A stretch of DNA of 64,000 nucleotides, from the NCBI GenBank assembly GCA_045430275.1, contig JAILXU010000005.1, forward strand, positions 124,001-188,000, read 5' to 3'. Of this stretch, positions 7,408 to 16,287 are shown piece after piece. The notes below the pieces were generated by a model. The model searched no databases and was not told the DNA's origin. It was given only the letters and a program-made list of their open reading frames with translations. The DNA comes from Oceanobacter sp045430275 (GTDB lineage: Bacteria > Pseudomonadota > Gammaproteobacteria > Pseudomonadales > Oceanobacteraceae). Both the position numbers and the translations under genes were made by a program. The number at the start of each line of letters is the position of its first letter. Within the stretch, counting starts at the first letter, position 1.

Positions 7408-8889
7408 ATGAATTCGGCATTCGGGCGGGTTTTCAGTGTCCTGGTGATGGTGTTGTTGATACTGGTGGCGCTGGCGCTGGGAGGTTTCGGGCTGACTGAG
7501 CGTGTGCGTGAAATGGCACATTGGGACGCGCGTCTGGATCAGCTCAGTCGAGTACTGCGAGATCACCCGACGGTGGATAGTGCCGTGTGGCAAAGCTCGT
7601 CCACCGAGCTGATGGCGACAGTGCATACGTTGTCCTCCCTGCCTGCTCCCTTGCAGCAGCGCCTGAAGCGGCAGTCTGCGGTGGCTCAGCGTGAGTCCGG
7701 GATGTTGTCGATGTGGATGTATCTGGAGCATGAAAACGTGCTGCAGTTGCCGCTGGGGGATCGTGCGGATCGAGTCATTCACTGCCTCTCTCATGTGCTG
7801 GACTGGCATTGGCAAGAAACCGGTTTGACCATAGAGCAATATGCGCAGTGGCTGCGGCCAAGGCTGCCGATGTACTTTTTGGCTTCAGAACCCAGTGAGC
7901 TGGCTCCATTTTTGGTGGTGGATGATGGTCGTTTTCTGGTCGTGGGTGACGAATCTTTTTGGCAGCATCAATACAGTGGCTGGGTGGTGGTCTTCGTGTC
8001 TTTGTACGCGTTGGCGGGCCTGGCGCTGGTGGTGTATCGCCAGGTATCCCTGATTGAAGGGCGCTTGAATACACTGGATCAGGCAACTCGCCGCTTGGCT
8101 CAGGGGCACTTGTCGGCTCGTGTCGTCGTGCGGGGGCAAGATCCGGTGAGTCGTTTGGGCACTTCCTTCAACAAAACCGCCGAGCACATCAATCGTTTAT
8201 TGGATATTCAGCGTGAGATGGTGCGAGCGGTGTCGCATGAACTCAGAACGCCGATTTCCCGCATGACCTTTGCGCTGGAAAGCCTGTCGGACATGACGGC
8301 TGAGCAGCCGGTGGTGCAACGCTCTATTCAGAATATGGACGGCGATTTGCAAGAGCTGGAGCAGTTGGTGGATGAAATTCTGACCTATGCTCGTTTGGAA
8401 GAAGGTGGCCCGTTGCTGGAGTTTGAGCGCACCAGCCTGGAAGCCATTGCCCGGCAAGTAGTAAGCGAGGCCTGTCCGTCGGGCAATATCCAGGTGACCT
8501 TTGACGGAACCGTGGATTATCTGGATGCCCTGGCCGAGCTGGAACCCCGGTATCTGCATCGGGCGGTTCAGAATCTGGTGGGTAATGCCTGTCGCTATGC
8601 GCGCAGTCGTGTCATCGTCAGTTGTGAAGTCACAGAAGAAACCTGCCGGGTCAATGTCGAAGACGATGGCCCAGGTGTCCCGGAAGCCGACTGGGGGCGT
8701 GTGTTTATGGCTTTTGCACGCCTGGATGACAGCCGCACGCGTACGTCAGGCGGTTTTGGCCTGGGGTTGTCTATTGTACGAAGAATCGCTTATTGGCACG
8801 GCGGACGGGCGATTGTTGGGCGCAGTGAAACGCTGTCAGGGGCGCGTTTCAGTCTGGTGTGGCCGCGTTATCAGCAGGATGACGTTTAG
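7408..8889 (+). CDS. rstB: Sensor histidine kinase, RstB-like
   Basis: The kinase has 493 residues: a membrane helix at about residues 8-30, a periplasmic sensor region, a second helix at about 191-210, a HAMP linker, and the phospho-accepting H277 in AVSHELRTP. The ATPase domain shows an N box (NLVGNACRYA), a G1 box (EDDGPGVP) and a G2 box (GFGLGLSIV). It would phosphorylate the adjacent RstA-like regulator. In E. coli RstBA is controlled by PhoQ/PhoP; no such link is visible here. The assignment as a kinase is firm and the RstB identity rests mostly on the partner. Confidence 0.87.
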   Translation: MNSAFGRVFSVLVMVLLILVALALGGFGLTERVREMAHWDARLDQLSRVLRDHPTVDSAVWQSSSTELMATVHTLSSLPAPLQQRLKRQSAVAQRESGMLSMWMYLEHENVLQLPLGDRADRVIHCLSHVLDWHWQETGLTIEQYAQWLRPRLPMYFLASEPSELAPFLVVDDGRFLVVGDESFWQHQYSGWVVVFVSLYALAGLALVVYRQVSLIEGRLNTLDQATRRLAQGHLSARVVVRGQDPVSRLGTSFNKTAEHINRLLDIQREMVRAVSHELRTPISRMTFALESLSDMTAEQPVVQRSIQNMDGDLQELEQLVDEILTYARLEEGGPLLEFERTSLEAIARQVVSEACPSGNIQVTFDGTVDYLDALAELEPRYLHRAVQNLVGNACRYARSRVIVSCEVTEETCRVNVEDDGPGVPEADWGRVFMAFARLDDSRTRTSGGFGLGLSIVRRIAYWHGGRAIVGRSETLSGARFSLVWPRYQQDDV

Positions 8890-8915
8890 CCCCTTTTTTT
8901 GCTTTCTCAGAACCG

Positions 8916-9836
8916 CTAGCTTGATACCGGCTCAATGCCTTTCAGTTGTGTCAGGCAGGTATCCAGAGACTGTCGGAAAAAATCCTGTAGGTAGGCGTCC
9001 TGATGATTTTCGGCTCGTACCGCCGCGTACAACGTTGGCCAGACGCCCTGTTTGCCTAATGGTCGTGCGGTGATGAGCTGGTTGTCCAGATAGGGCTGCA
9101 GCGCCCAGTTTGGCAGGCAGGCCACACCACGTCCGCTGGCCACCAGTTGCACCATCATCAGTGTCAGTTCAGTCTGTCGGGTTGCCAGCGGTTCGATCTG
9201 GGCCGGGGTCAGAAACCGCTGAAAAATATCCAACCGCTGTTGCTCAACCGGGTAGTGAATCAGGGTTTGGCTCTGCAGGTCGATGGCTTCAATCGCTGTC
9301 TTTTGAGCCAGAGGGTGCTGGTTAGCCACCGCCAGAAGCGCCTGATAGCGAAACAGAGGTTGATAGTGAATGCGGCTGTCGGATTCCGGGTCGGATGTAA
9401 TCACCAGATCCACATCGCCGCGAATCAGCGCAGGCAGTGGCTCGAAGTGATGGCTGGTACCCAGATCAATTTCCACATCTGGCCAATGGTCCCGAAACTG
9501 ATTGATGGCGGGCATCAGCCAGTCAAAGCAACTATGACATTCAATCACCATATGCAAGCGCCCTTGCTCACCGCCTGCGAGTTTCTGGATGTTGCGTTCG
9601 CAGCTTTTCAAAGCGGGTAATACCTGGTCGGCCAGTTGCAACACTTCCAGTCCGGCACGGGTGAACCGAATGGGTTTGGTTTTGCGAATAAACAGGCGGG
9701 TATTGAGCCGGTCTTCCAAATCCTTGATCTGGTGTGAAAGCGCAGATTGAGTGAGGTGAAGGCGGCGTGCGGCTTCAACAAGAGTGCCGCCATCGCGCAA
9801 GGCGACAAGGGTTTTCAGGTGTTTGATGTCCAGCAT
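8916..9836 (-). CDS. metR: LysR-family regulator of methionine genes, MetR
   Basis: The N-terminal winged helix-turn-helix (HLTQSALSHQIKDLEDRL) and the substrate-binding domain (from about residue 85, with IECHSCFDW) align with E. coli MetR, which uses homocysteine as co-inducer. The ATG at 9836 matches the E. coli N-terminus (MLDIKHLKTL); an ATG six codons upstream (9854) is also possible, which would give 312 residues. It converges with the rstB-like gene. Unlike in enteric bacteria, no metE lies divergently next to it, so its targets are elsewhere. Confidence 0.88.
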   Translation of the reverse strand: MLDIKHLKTLVALRDGGTLVEAARRLHLTQSALSHQIKDLEDRLNTRLFIRKTKPIRFTRAGLEVLQLADQVLPALKSCERNIQKLAGGEQGRLHMVIECHSCFDWLMPAINQFRDHWPDVEIDLGTSHHFEPLPALIRGDVDLVITSDPESDSRIHYQPLFRYQALLAVANQHPLAQKTAIEAIDLQSQTLIHYPVEQQRLDIFQRFLTPAQIEPLATRQTELTLMMVQLVASGRGVACLPNWALQPYLDNQLITARPLGKQGVWPTLYAAVRAENHQDAYLQDFFRQSLDTCLTQLKGIEPVSS

Positions 9837-9934
9837 GTGTTGAAGCCTGCTCATGTCTTGATGTGCTTTATATGATAAAAGCTCAGGATTCAGGCGGGAA
9901 GCGTTTTGTGACTGGAGAAACTGGAGAAGAGGAG

Positions 9935-9958
9935 AGGCACTGGCGGTTGCCAGTGCCT
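9935..9958 (-). terminator. Hairpin downstream of argF
   Basis: AGGCACTGGC and GCCAGTGCCT form a perfect 10-bp stem with a 4-base loop 20 bases after the argF stop. A pyrimidine-rich tract (ctcctcttctcc) follows on the minus strand. It is a plausible terminator, although the T-run is interrupted. Confidence 0.6.
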
Positions 9959-9978
9959 GAAGAGCGTACTCTGGCGAA

Positions 9979-10908
9979 TCAGCCTTGCTGGCTTTGCGTC
10001 AGCAGGAACTCCATCAATGCTTTCTGGGCGTGCAGGCGGTTCTCGGCCTCATCCCAGACTACAGAGCGTGGATCGTCCAGCAGAGTTTCGCTGACTTCCT
10101 CGCCACGGTGGGCGGGCAGGCAGTGCATGAACAGCACGTCATCGGCGGCCTGATCCAGCAGAGCTTCTGTCACCTGATAGGAGGCAAACTGCTGTATGCG
10201 TTGATCTTGCTCGTCTTCCTGACCCATGGAGGCCCAGACATCCGTCACCACCAGGTGCGCGCCTGCAACGGCTTCTTCCGGAGAAGCACACAAGGTGACA
10301 GAGTTTTTGCAGGTTTCCAGCAGCTTGGCGTCAGGTTCAAACCCTTTCGGAGCGGCAACATTGAGCTGGAAACCCAGCATGGTCGCCGCATTCATGTAGG
10401 AATGACACATGTTATTGCCGTCACCAATCCAGGCCACGGTTTTACCTTTCAGGCTGCCGCGATGTTCAACAAATGTCTGAATGTCGGCCAATAATTGGCA
10501 GGGGTGGAAATCATCCGTCAGGCCATTGATCACTGGCACCTGAGAATGTGCAGCAAAGCGCTCAATCATGTCGTGATCAAAGGTACGAATCATGACGATA
10601 TCGACCATGCGAGACAGTACGCGCGCGCTGTCTTCAACCGGTTCGCCGCGACCCAATTGGGTGTCGCGTGGTGACAGGAAGATAGCGCTGCCACCAAACT
10701 GGGTAATGCCCGCTTCAAATGAAACGCGGGTGCGTGTGGAGGACTTTTCAAAAATCATACCCAACACGTAGTTTTTGAACGGTTCAAAAACCTCGTGGCG
10801 GTGTTGCATGGCTTTTAATTCAATTGCCCGATCGATCAGTTGGTTGAGTTCCTCCACGGATAGATCTTGCAGGGTCAGAAAATGTCTCACAGTGGTTCCT
10901 TGCTTCAT
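9979..10908 (-). CDS. argF: Ornithine carbamoyltransferase
   Basis: ArgF (309 residues) transfers the carbamoyl group from carbamoyl phosphate to ornithine, giving citrulline in arginine synthesis. The carbamoyl-phosphate site SSTRTR lies near residue 55, ornithine contacts in DVWASMGQE, and the catalytic MHCLPAHRGEEV motif near residue 265. The length is typical of anabolic enzymes. It starts five bases after argD and shares its transcript; a strong hairpin follows. Confidence 0.96.
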   Translation of the reverse strand: MKQGTTVRHFLTLQDLSVEELNQLIDRAIELKAMQHRHEVFEPFKNYVLGMIFEKSSTRTRVSFEAGITQFGGSAIFLSPRDTQLGRGEPVEDSARVLSRMVDIVMIRTFDHDMIERFAAHSQVPVINGLTDDFHPCQLLADIQTFVEHRGSLKGKTVAWIGDGNNMCHSYMNAATMLGFQLNVAAPKGFEPDAKLLETCKNSVTLCASPEEAVAGAHLVVTDVWASMGQEDEQDQRIQQFASYQVTEALLDQAADDVLFMHCLPAHRGEEVSETLLDDPRSVVWDEAENRLHAQKALMEFLLTQSQQG

Positions 10909-10913
10909 TATTG

Positions 10914-12080
10914 TTATGCCAGTGTGTCGATCAGTGCGCAGACGCCGTCCAGAATCTGGTCAGCCTGTTCCTGAGTCATATTCAGAGGTGGCAGCAAACG
11001 AATGACATTGCCTGCTGTTACGTTCAGCAGCAGGCCCTGTTCCAGTGCGGCGGCCATCAGGTGTGGGCAGTCCTGATTCATCACCAGACCCATCATCAGG
11101 CCACGGCCACGAATTTCGACCAGCTTGTCGTTGCCTTTCAGGCGCTCCTCGAAACCCTGAATCAGGTATTCGCTCATTTTCTGAACGTTATCACACAGGT
11201 TTTCGGACACGATGGTGTCGACAACGGCAACAGCAGCGGCGCACGACAGCGGGTTGCCGCCATAGGTGGAGCCGTGACTGCCCGGCTGCAGAATTTGAGC
11301 GGCTGCACCGCGTGCCAGACAGGCACCAATCGGAACGCCGTTACCCAGACCTTTGGCCGTGGTCACGACATCGGGCAGAACGTCCAGTTGTTCATAACTG
11401 AAGTAAGTGCCGGTACGGCCATTGCCGGTCTGGATTTCGTCCAGCATCATCAGTAATTCGTGTTGATCACACAGTGCCCGGATGGCTTGTACGTATTCCG
11501 GTGTGGAAGTCGCCAGGCCGCCTTCGCCCTGAACGGTCTCGAACAACACGGCAACCACGTTTTCATTGGCTGTGATCACGGCTTCGGCTGCGGCTGCATC
11601 GCCATAGGGCACCCGCAGAAAACCACTCAATAATGGGCCAAAGCCTTCTTGTGCCTTGGTATTGCCGGTGGCACTGAGTGTGGCCATGGTGCGGCCATGG
11701 AATGCCTGAGTCATTACGACAATGACTGGCTCGGTAATCCCGCGCTGGTGGCCATATTTACGCGCAATCTTGATCGCTGCTTCGTTGGCTTCTGCACCGG
11801 AATTGGAAAAGAAAACATTCTCCATACCAGACAGGCGCGTCAGACGCTCTGCCAGTGCTTCCTGGCGTTCAATGCTGTACAGGTTGGAGGTGTGGATCAG
11901 GCGGCTGGCCTGTTCGGTGATCGCCTGGGTGACGGCAGGGTGAGCGTGGCCCAGCCCGCAAACGGCGATGCCGCACAGAGCGTCGAGATAGCGGCGTCCT
12001 TCTGTGTCGGTCAACCAGCTGCCATCGCCCGATACAAAGGTTGCCGGCAGACGGCCATAGGTGTTCATAACGGCTTGCAT
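10914..12080 (-). CDS. argD: Acetylornithine aminotransferase
   Basis: ArgD (388 residues) is a PLP-dependent class III aminotransferase. It makes N-acetylornithine from the semialdehyde and can often also serve as the succinyldiaminopimelate transaminase of lysine synthesis. Motifs visible are FFSNSGAEANEAAIK (cofactor phosphate binding), DEIQTGNGRTG, and TTAKGLGNGVP with the Schiff-base lysine. It is the first gene of an argD-argF pair. The 247 bases upstream contain a hairpin (12212-12234) but no recognisable ArgR operator. Confidence 0.95.
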   Translation of the reverse strand: MQAVMNTYGRLPATFVSGDGSWLTDTEGRRYLDALCGIAVCGLGHAHPAVTQAITEQASRLIHTSNLYSIERQEALAERLTRLSGMENVFFSNSGAEANEAAIKIARKYGHQRGITEPVIVVMTQAFHGRTMATLSATGNTKAQEGFGPLLSGFLRVPYGDAAAAEAVITANENVVAVLFETVQGEGGLATSTPEYVQAIRALCDQHELLMMLDEIQTGNGRTGTYFSYEQLDVLPDVVTTAKGLGNGVPIGACLARGAAAQILQPGSHGSTYGGNPLSCAAAVAVVDTIVSENLCDNVQKMSEYLIQGFEERLKGNDKLVEIRGRGLMMGLVMNQDCPHLMAAALEQGLLLNVTAGNVIRLLPPLNMTQEQADQILDGVCALIDTLA

Positions 12081-12211
12081 GGTGTCTGTTTCCTCAAACG
12101 CAAAAGGGCAGCGATAGCTGCCCGTAAAGAAACGAAATATACGATCTGTCGATTAAGATGTAAATAGGAAACGGTGTCCGATCCGTATGGCAGCAGTGCG
12201 GTGCGATTTTG

Positions 12212-12234
12212 CCTTATCCGAAAGTCGGATAAGG
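12212..12234. promoter_or_regulatory. Hairpin between maoP and argD
   Basis: CCTTATCCGA-AAG-TCGGATAAGG is a perfect 10-bp stem with a 3-base loop. It lies 94 bases beyond the maoP stop and 132 bases before argD on the minus strand. No T-run follows on the minus strand, so it may be an operator or an mRNA structure instead of a terminator. Confidence 0.4.
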
Positions 12235-12327
12235 GGGTGTGCATTCCTTTGATCGAGGTCACTCAGGCATCACTCGGGGAAGCTCTTGATGGCGATGTGG
12301 TAACGTTGTCATCCTGGTATGCGCTGC

Positions 12328-12663
12328 TTAATCGTCGTCTGATTCATCACCCTCGTCTTCGGAGTCGCTATTCATCGCAGCGGGTGATGCGGTGAAGTAG
12401 ACCTGCTTGCGGCTCAGAGCGTTTAAGTACCCTTGCCAGGCTTTTTCAATCAAGGTGCTGGCTTCGCGTTTGCCCTGACACATGGTGACAAACTGCTTTT
12501 CCATGTCATCCGTAGGGTCTTGCAGTCCTTCATGGAGAGCTTTTAATACATGCCCCTTGTTTTCCAATACCTCGGCTTGAGCGCGAGTGAAATCGCCGGA
12601 GCGATGGAATCCGTGTGGAAAATTTTGATCGTCGTAATATTTTCTTGGGCTATCAAAGCTCAT
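12328..12663 (-). CDS. maoP: Macrodomain Ori protein MaoP (DUF413/YifE family)
   Basis: The 111-residue protein matches the DUF413 family. The N-terminal part, with KYYDDQNFPHGFHRSGDFT, and the central VTMCQGKREA align with E. coli MaoP (YifE), which acts with the maoS site to organise the Ori macrodomain of the chromosome. The C-terminal tail is very acidic (S, D and E). It stands alone between queE and argD. The family is clear; function here is by homology, and no maoS counterpart was identified. Confidence 0.85.
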   Translation of the reverse strand: MSFDSPRKYYDDQNFPHGFHRSGDFTRAQAEVLENKGHVLKALHEGLQDPTDDMEKQFVTMCQGKREASTLIEKAWQGYLNALSRKQVYFTASPAAMNSDSEDEGDESDDD

Positions 12664-12861
12664 AAATGGCTCCTTGAATGTGTCAACCGTTTGATGCCGT
12701 TAGCTGAACATAGAAGGAATAGATGACAGTCGTGTTGATGCTCAGGTGATGTTCAAAGATGTAGAAATGATGTTCAAGAGGGGGATGGCCGGGCAGCTCA
12801 CCGATCTGCAAGAGAATGAGTGCCAGGCTGTTTCAGGAGGTTGGCCGAATGCCCGGAAAGA

Positions 12862-13542
12862 TCAGTCGATGCCCAGCCATTTATGGGTTTGCAGGCTGAG
12901 TTTCCATTGTGGGTGTGTGAGGCAGTATTCAAGGGTTTGCTGGGTCGTGTGGGTCGGAATATTCTCGGCGCTGATCTGGTCTGAGGCAATCAGAGCGGCG
13001 GTGTCCATCGGTTGTAAATACCGATGTTCAGCGTGAATCGCCTCAAAGCGCTCCGGGAGCGCATCGGGTTGTGGATACACCAGTTTGAGCTCATGGCATT
13101 GTTCAACGACGATTTCGGAAGCGCCCTTGGGGCTGAGACAGACCCAGTCGATGCCATTGGGAACGGGCAGGGTGCCGTTGGTTTCAATGGCGATGCTGAA
13201 CCCGGCGTCGTGCAGCTGCTGAATCAGGGGAGTATCGAGCTGCAACAGTGGCTCGCCGCCGGTGCAGACAATGTAGGGTTCTCCCTTGTCCATACCTGGC
13301 CAGAGTTGTTGAGCCAACGCTGTTAATTCTTCCGCTGTGTACAAACCGCCATTCTGGCCATCGGTGCCAATGAAATCGGTATCGCAGAATTGGCAGATGG
13401 CCGTCTGGCGGCCAGATTCCCGACCATTCCAGAGATTGCACTTGCTGAAGCGGCAGAACACCGATGGACGTCCGGCCTGAGCACCTTCGCCTTGCAGGGT
13501 GTAAAACATTTCCTTGATGCGATATTGGGTTTGGCTCGGCAT
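12862..13542 (-). CDS. queE: 7-carboxy-7-deazaguanine synthase
   Basis: QueE (226 residues) is a radical-SAM enzyme that contracts 6-carboxytetrahydropterin to 7-carboxy-7-deazaguanine in queuosine synthesis. The cluster cysteines are C35, C50 and C53, giving CX14CX2C instead of the usual CX3CX2C; this longer loop is known in one QueE group (for example Burkholderia). The SAM-binding GGEP motif (CTGGEPLLQ) is present. It lies three bases after queC. The next pathway enzyme QueD is not in this block, although a divergent homologue occurs at 57.1-57.95 kb. Confidence 0.95.
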   Translation of the reverse strand: MPSQTQYRIKEMFYTLQGEGAQAGRPSVFCRFSKCNLWNGRESGRQTAICQFCDTDFIGTDGQNGGLYTAEELTALAQQLWPGMDKGEPYIVCTGGEPLLQLDTPLIQQLHDAGFSIAIETNGTLPVPNGIDWVCLSPKGASEIVVEQCHELKLVYPQPDALPERFEAIHAEHRYLQPMDTAALIASDQISAENIPTHTTQQTLEYCLTHPQWKLSLQTHKWLGID

Positions 13543-13545
13543 CGT

Positions 13546-14205
13546 TTATTCGTACTCAAGTGGGTCGGACTGTTGATTTTCGGCAAAGGCCTCCAGGCGT
13601 TCAACGCAGGAACCACACTTGCCACAGGCCTTGTCGCGGCCGTTGTAGCACGTCCAGGTTTTGCTGTAATCCAGCTGCATGGCCAGACCGTCTTTGAGAA
13701 TGCCGATCTTGTCGGTGTTCAGGTACGGTGTGACGATTTCAACCGCATCGTAGTTGGCAACCTGGGCCACTGCGTTCATGGCGTGGACAAACTCCGGGCG
13801 GCAGTCCGGGTAGATCGCATGATCGCCAGAATGAGCACCATAAAAGACCTTGCTGGCCTGAATATCAACGGCGTAGCCAATGGCCAGTGATAGCAAAATC
13901 ATATTACGGTTGGGCACCACGGTGGACATCATGTTGCTGTCTTCGTAATGACCTTCCGGGATGTGCTTGTCAGTGGATGTCAACGACGACGACTGCAGCA
14001 ACTGGTTGATGGCCGTGATATCAATCACCTTGTGTGGCAATTGCAACTCGGCACAAACACGCTGGGCATAGCTGACTTCCTTGTCGTGTTTTTGACCATA
14101 ATTGAACGTCAATGGATACAGTTCGTATCCTTGCTGCCGGGCCTTGTTAAGAATGGTGAAGGAGTCCATCCCGCCGGAATAAATTACGACGGCTTTTTCA
14201 GACAT
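13546..14205 (-). CDS. queC: 7-cyano-7-deazaguanine synthase
   Basis: QueC (219 residues) converts 7-carboxy-7-deazaguanine to preQ0 using ATP and ammonia. The PP-loop SGGMDS occupies residues 10-15, and the C-terminal zinc site is visible as cysteines in TCYNGRDKACGKCGSC. An AGAGG ribosome binding site precedes the ATG. It is the first gene of queC-queE. The 78 bases upstream do not match a preQ1-I riboswitch. Confidence 0.96.
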   Translation of the reverse strand: MSEKAVVIYSGGMDSFTILNKARQQGYELYPLTFNYGQKHDKEVSYAQRVCAELQLPHKVIDITAINQLLQSSSLTSTDKHIPEGHYEDSNMMSTVVPNRNMILLSLAIGYAVDIQASKVFYGAHSGDHAIYPDCRPEFVHAMNAVAQVANYDAVEIVTPYLNTDKIGILKDGLAMQLDYSKTWTCYNGRDKACGKCGSCVERLEAFAENQQSDPLEYE

Positions 14206-14283
14206 GATGACCTCTGGGGTAAGTGCTGCGAAAAACGGTCGAGTATACCTTAGCCGGGCAGAATCGACCGCATGTGAATGGGA

Positions 14284-16122
14284 TCAGAAATTTTGTTGCG
14301 TCAGCCAGGATGTATACAGCTCGGCAGGGAGCGCGCCCTGTGACAGCAGTTGGCTGTAGAACACCGGCTCAAGAAAGGTGTTTCCTGTTTGTGCTTTTGC
14401 GTTTTGTTTCAGTTCTCGTAACCGGGCCAGTGACAAGGCCGTTGCGGCGTAGTGGCCGGGATTGGCTTCAATGTGTCCCAGTCGTTGTTGGCAGGATTCG
14501 GAGGTCGATGCGCTGTGTTCGAGGCACATATCCAGCCGATCCTGAAGTGGCCAATCCAGCGCGTGAGTCGCCGTATCCAGTATGAGATCGAGTTGCGCGT
14601 TCAACTCGCTGATCAGCACTCCTGCTTGTTCTTGCTGGCTGCGATAGCCGCCAATGTGACCGGCCAGCTCCGCACCGAGCAGCGGCCATCCGGCGGCTTG
14701 CCAGCCCAGTCCGGGCGTTGATAAAAAACGCGGCAGTTGCGGGTTTTCCATCGCCAAAGCGGTTTGCAGATGCAGGCCTGGCAGCGTTTGCTGATACAGC
14801 GCTGAAGGCCACTGTTGCAGGCTGTCCATGGCGTTTGAGCTGGCAACGTAGTAGAAACCGGGCTTTTGAATTGCTGTCACGGGTGGGTAATAGCCTTGCT
14901 GTTGCGGTGCCTGGGTGATGACCAGCGGGGTTTTCGGCAAGCGTGCGAACAACTCTGGCAGACGGTTGTTGAGTTCTTTCAAGCGAGTCTGGCTGTCTTG
15001 CAGAGCCTCGGTAGCTTGAGGCTGGTGGGTCGCCATCCAGGTGCGTAGCTGGGGCGCGAAGGCTTCGCCTGCGTCCAGTTGCAGCAAGGTAGATAGTTGT
15101 TGTTCCAGTGTCTGCAGGCGTTGGGTGGCCGCCAGGTGGGCTGCCTGAGCCAGTGTTGTCTGAACTGGCGGGTTGGCTTGGTTGTCCTGTCTGGCCAGCG
15201 TAGCACCCTGAAGCGCCAGTGTTTCGGCGTAGCATTGTTGTTTCAGGCTTTGTCTGGGGGTGTCCAGTGGCTTCGAGGTGTCGGCACCGCTGTTGCCGAC
15301 AGCCGTCTTGAGCTGTCGCAGTGCGGGCAGTAGTTGGTTGGTTAATATGGCGCGCGCGCGCTTTTCCAGAATGGCCTGGCTTTTGGGGTACAGCGTTAAT
15401 CCATGGATTTTTTGCTGGATATCACGCCAAAGCGGTGTGGGGTGTGCGCTGTCTGAAAAGGGGAAGCCTTCAAGCCATTGAGCCAGATCGGCCTGCAATT
15501 GTTGCTGGATAGAACGAGGTGGAACAATACCGGCCTCGTTCGTGAGCGTGATCTGTTGTTGCCATTGCTGCAGCAAAATGGCCGAGGCTTGCAGGCGTTT
15601 GAGGTAACGATGAAACCCTTGAATATCCTGTACGGGCTGGTGCTCTTGCAAGGTCTTGGCAATGCGCTGATGCCATTGCTGATGTAACCCGAATGGGGCA
15701 ATGACAGTTTGGCAATCCAGAGCGGCTTGATCGGCTTCGATGTACAGGTTCAGAGCGCGCACGTGCAGGGCCGTTGCTTCGGGTAGTCGGTCGAGGTCGA
15801 GCGCATTCAGGCGTTCAGCCGTCAGCGTGAGCCACTGCTGGCGTTTGTGTTCGGCATCCGGGCTGAGGTCAGGCCAGAAGTTTTCAACCGGTTCGTGCAG
15901 TTGGCTGGCGAGAATCGGGTCTTGTTCCAGGTGCCATTGGCGATAGCGCTTGAACAGATGTTCGGCGCGGTCTTCCATCCGCCCGGAGACTGCAGTGGGG
16001 ACGTCGCTGTTGGCATTACTGGTAGTGGACGTGTCCGGTGCTTGCAGATTCCATTGGCAGCCAGCGGTGAGCATCGTGGTGAATACAATGGCAAGTCGGC
16101 TTCGATGTTGCTGGCTGGGCAT
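14284..16122 (-). CDS. DUF885-family lipoprotein with degenerate metal site
   Basis: This 612-residue protein has a lipoprotein signal ending in LTAGC (C22), so it is probably anchored in the outer membrane. It then shows the long alpha-helical DUF885 body. Family members usually carry an HExxPGHH-like metal-binding motif near the C-terminus. Here the equivalent segment (residues 443-453) reads YQQTLPGLHLQ, so the first His, the Glu and one of the paired His are lost, while flanking landmarks (PRFLSTPGLGW and the C-terminal LARLRELK region) remain. It may be a non-catalytic relative; that is inference. The start with the lipobox was preferred over an upstream in-frame ATG. It is divergent from the DUF4892 gene. 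Confidence 0.75.
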   Translation of the reverse strand: MPSQQHRSRLAIVFTTMLTAGCQWNLQAPDTSTTSNANSDVPTAVSGRMEDRAEHLFKRYRQWHLEQDPILASQLHEPVENFWPDLSPDAEHKRQQWLTLTAERLNALDLDRLPEATALHVRALNLYIEADQAALDCQTVIAPFGLHQQWHQRIAKTLQEHQPVQDIQGFHRYLKRLQASAILLQQWQQQITLTNEAGIVPPRSIQQQLQADLAQWLEGFPFSDSAHPTPLWRDIQQKIHGLTLYPKSQAILEKRARAILTNQLLPALRQLKTAVGNSGADTSKPLDTPRQSLKQQCYAETLALQGATLARQDNQANPPVQTTLAQAAHLAATQRLQTLEQQLSTLLQLDAGEAFAPQLRTWMATHQPQATEALQDSQTRLKELNNRLPELFARLPKTPLVITQAPQQQGYYPPVTAIQKPGFYYVASSNAMDSLQQWPSALYQQTLPGLHLQTALAMENPQLPRFLSTPGLGWQAAGWPLLGAELAGHIGGYRSQQEQAGVLISELNAQLDLILDTATHALDWPLQDRLDMCLEHSASTSESCQQRLGHIEANPGHYAATALSLARLRELKQNAKAQTGNTFLEPVFYSQLLSQGALPAELYTSWLTQQNF

Positions 16123-16287
16123 GGTTGTTTCCGGTTCGTGATCTGAAAACGCGGGAGTGTAGCAAGCGCGCCGCTCAGCGTCATGAGGGGATGGTCTCTG
16201 GAAAACACGGTATTTCTGGAAACGGAACAACAGTTGCGTGCTAGGCTCTGAGTTTCGTAGCCGTGTTGTTTCAAGGTTGGAGCAAGA

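Noticed and set aside
7039..7839. 266-codon frame antisense to the two-component genes
   Set aside because: The plus-strand response regulator and kinase are firmly identified. The antisense is rich in H, Q and P, like other shadows.
14206..14283. preQ1 riboswitch upstream of queC
   Set aside because: The short leader lacks the C-rich stem and A-rich tail of the preQ1-I aptamer.
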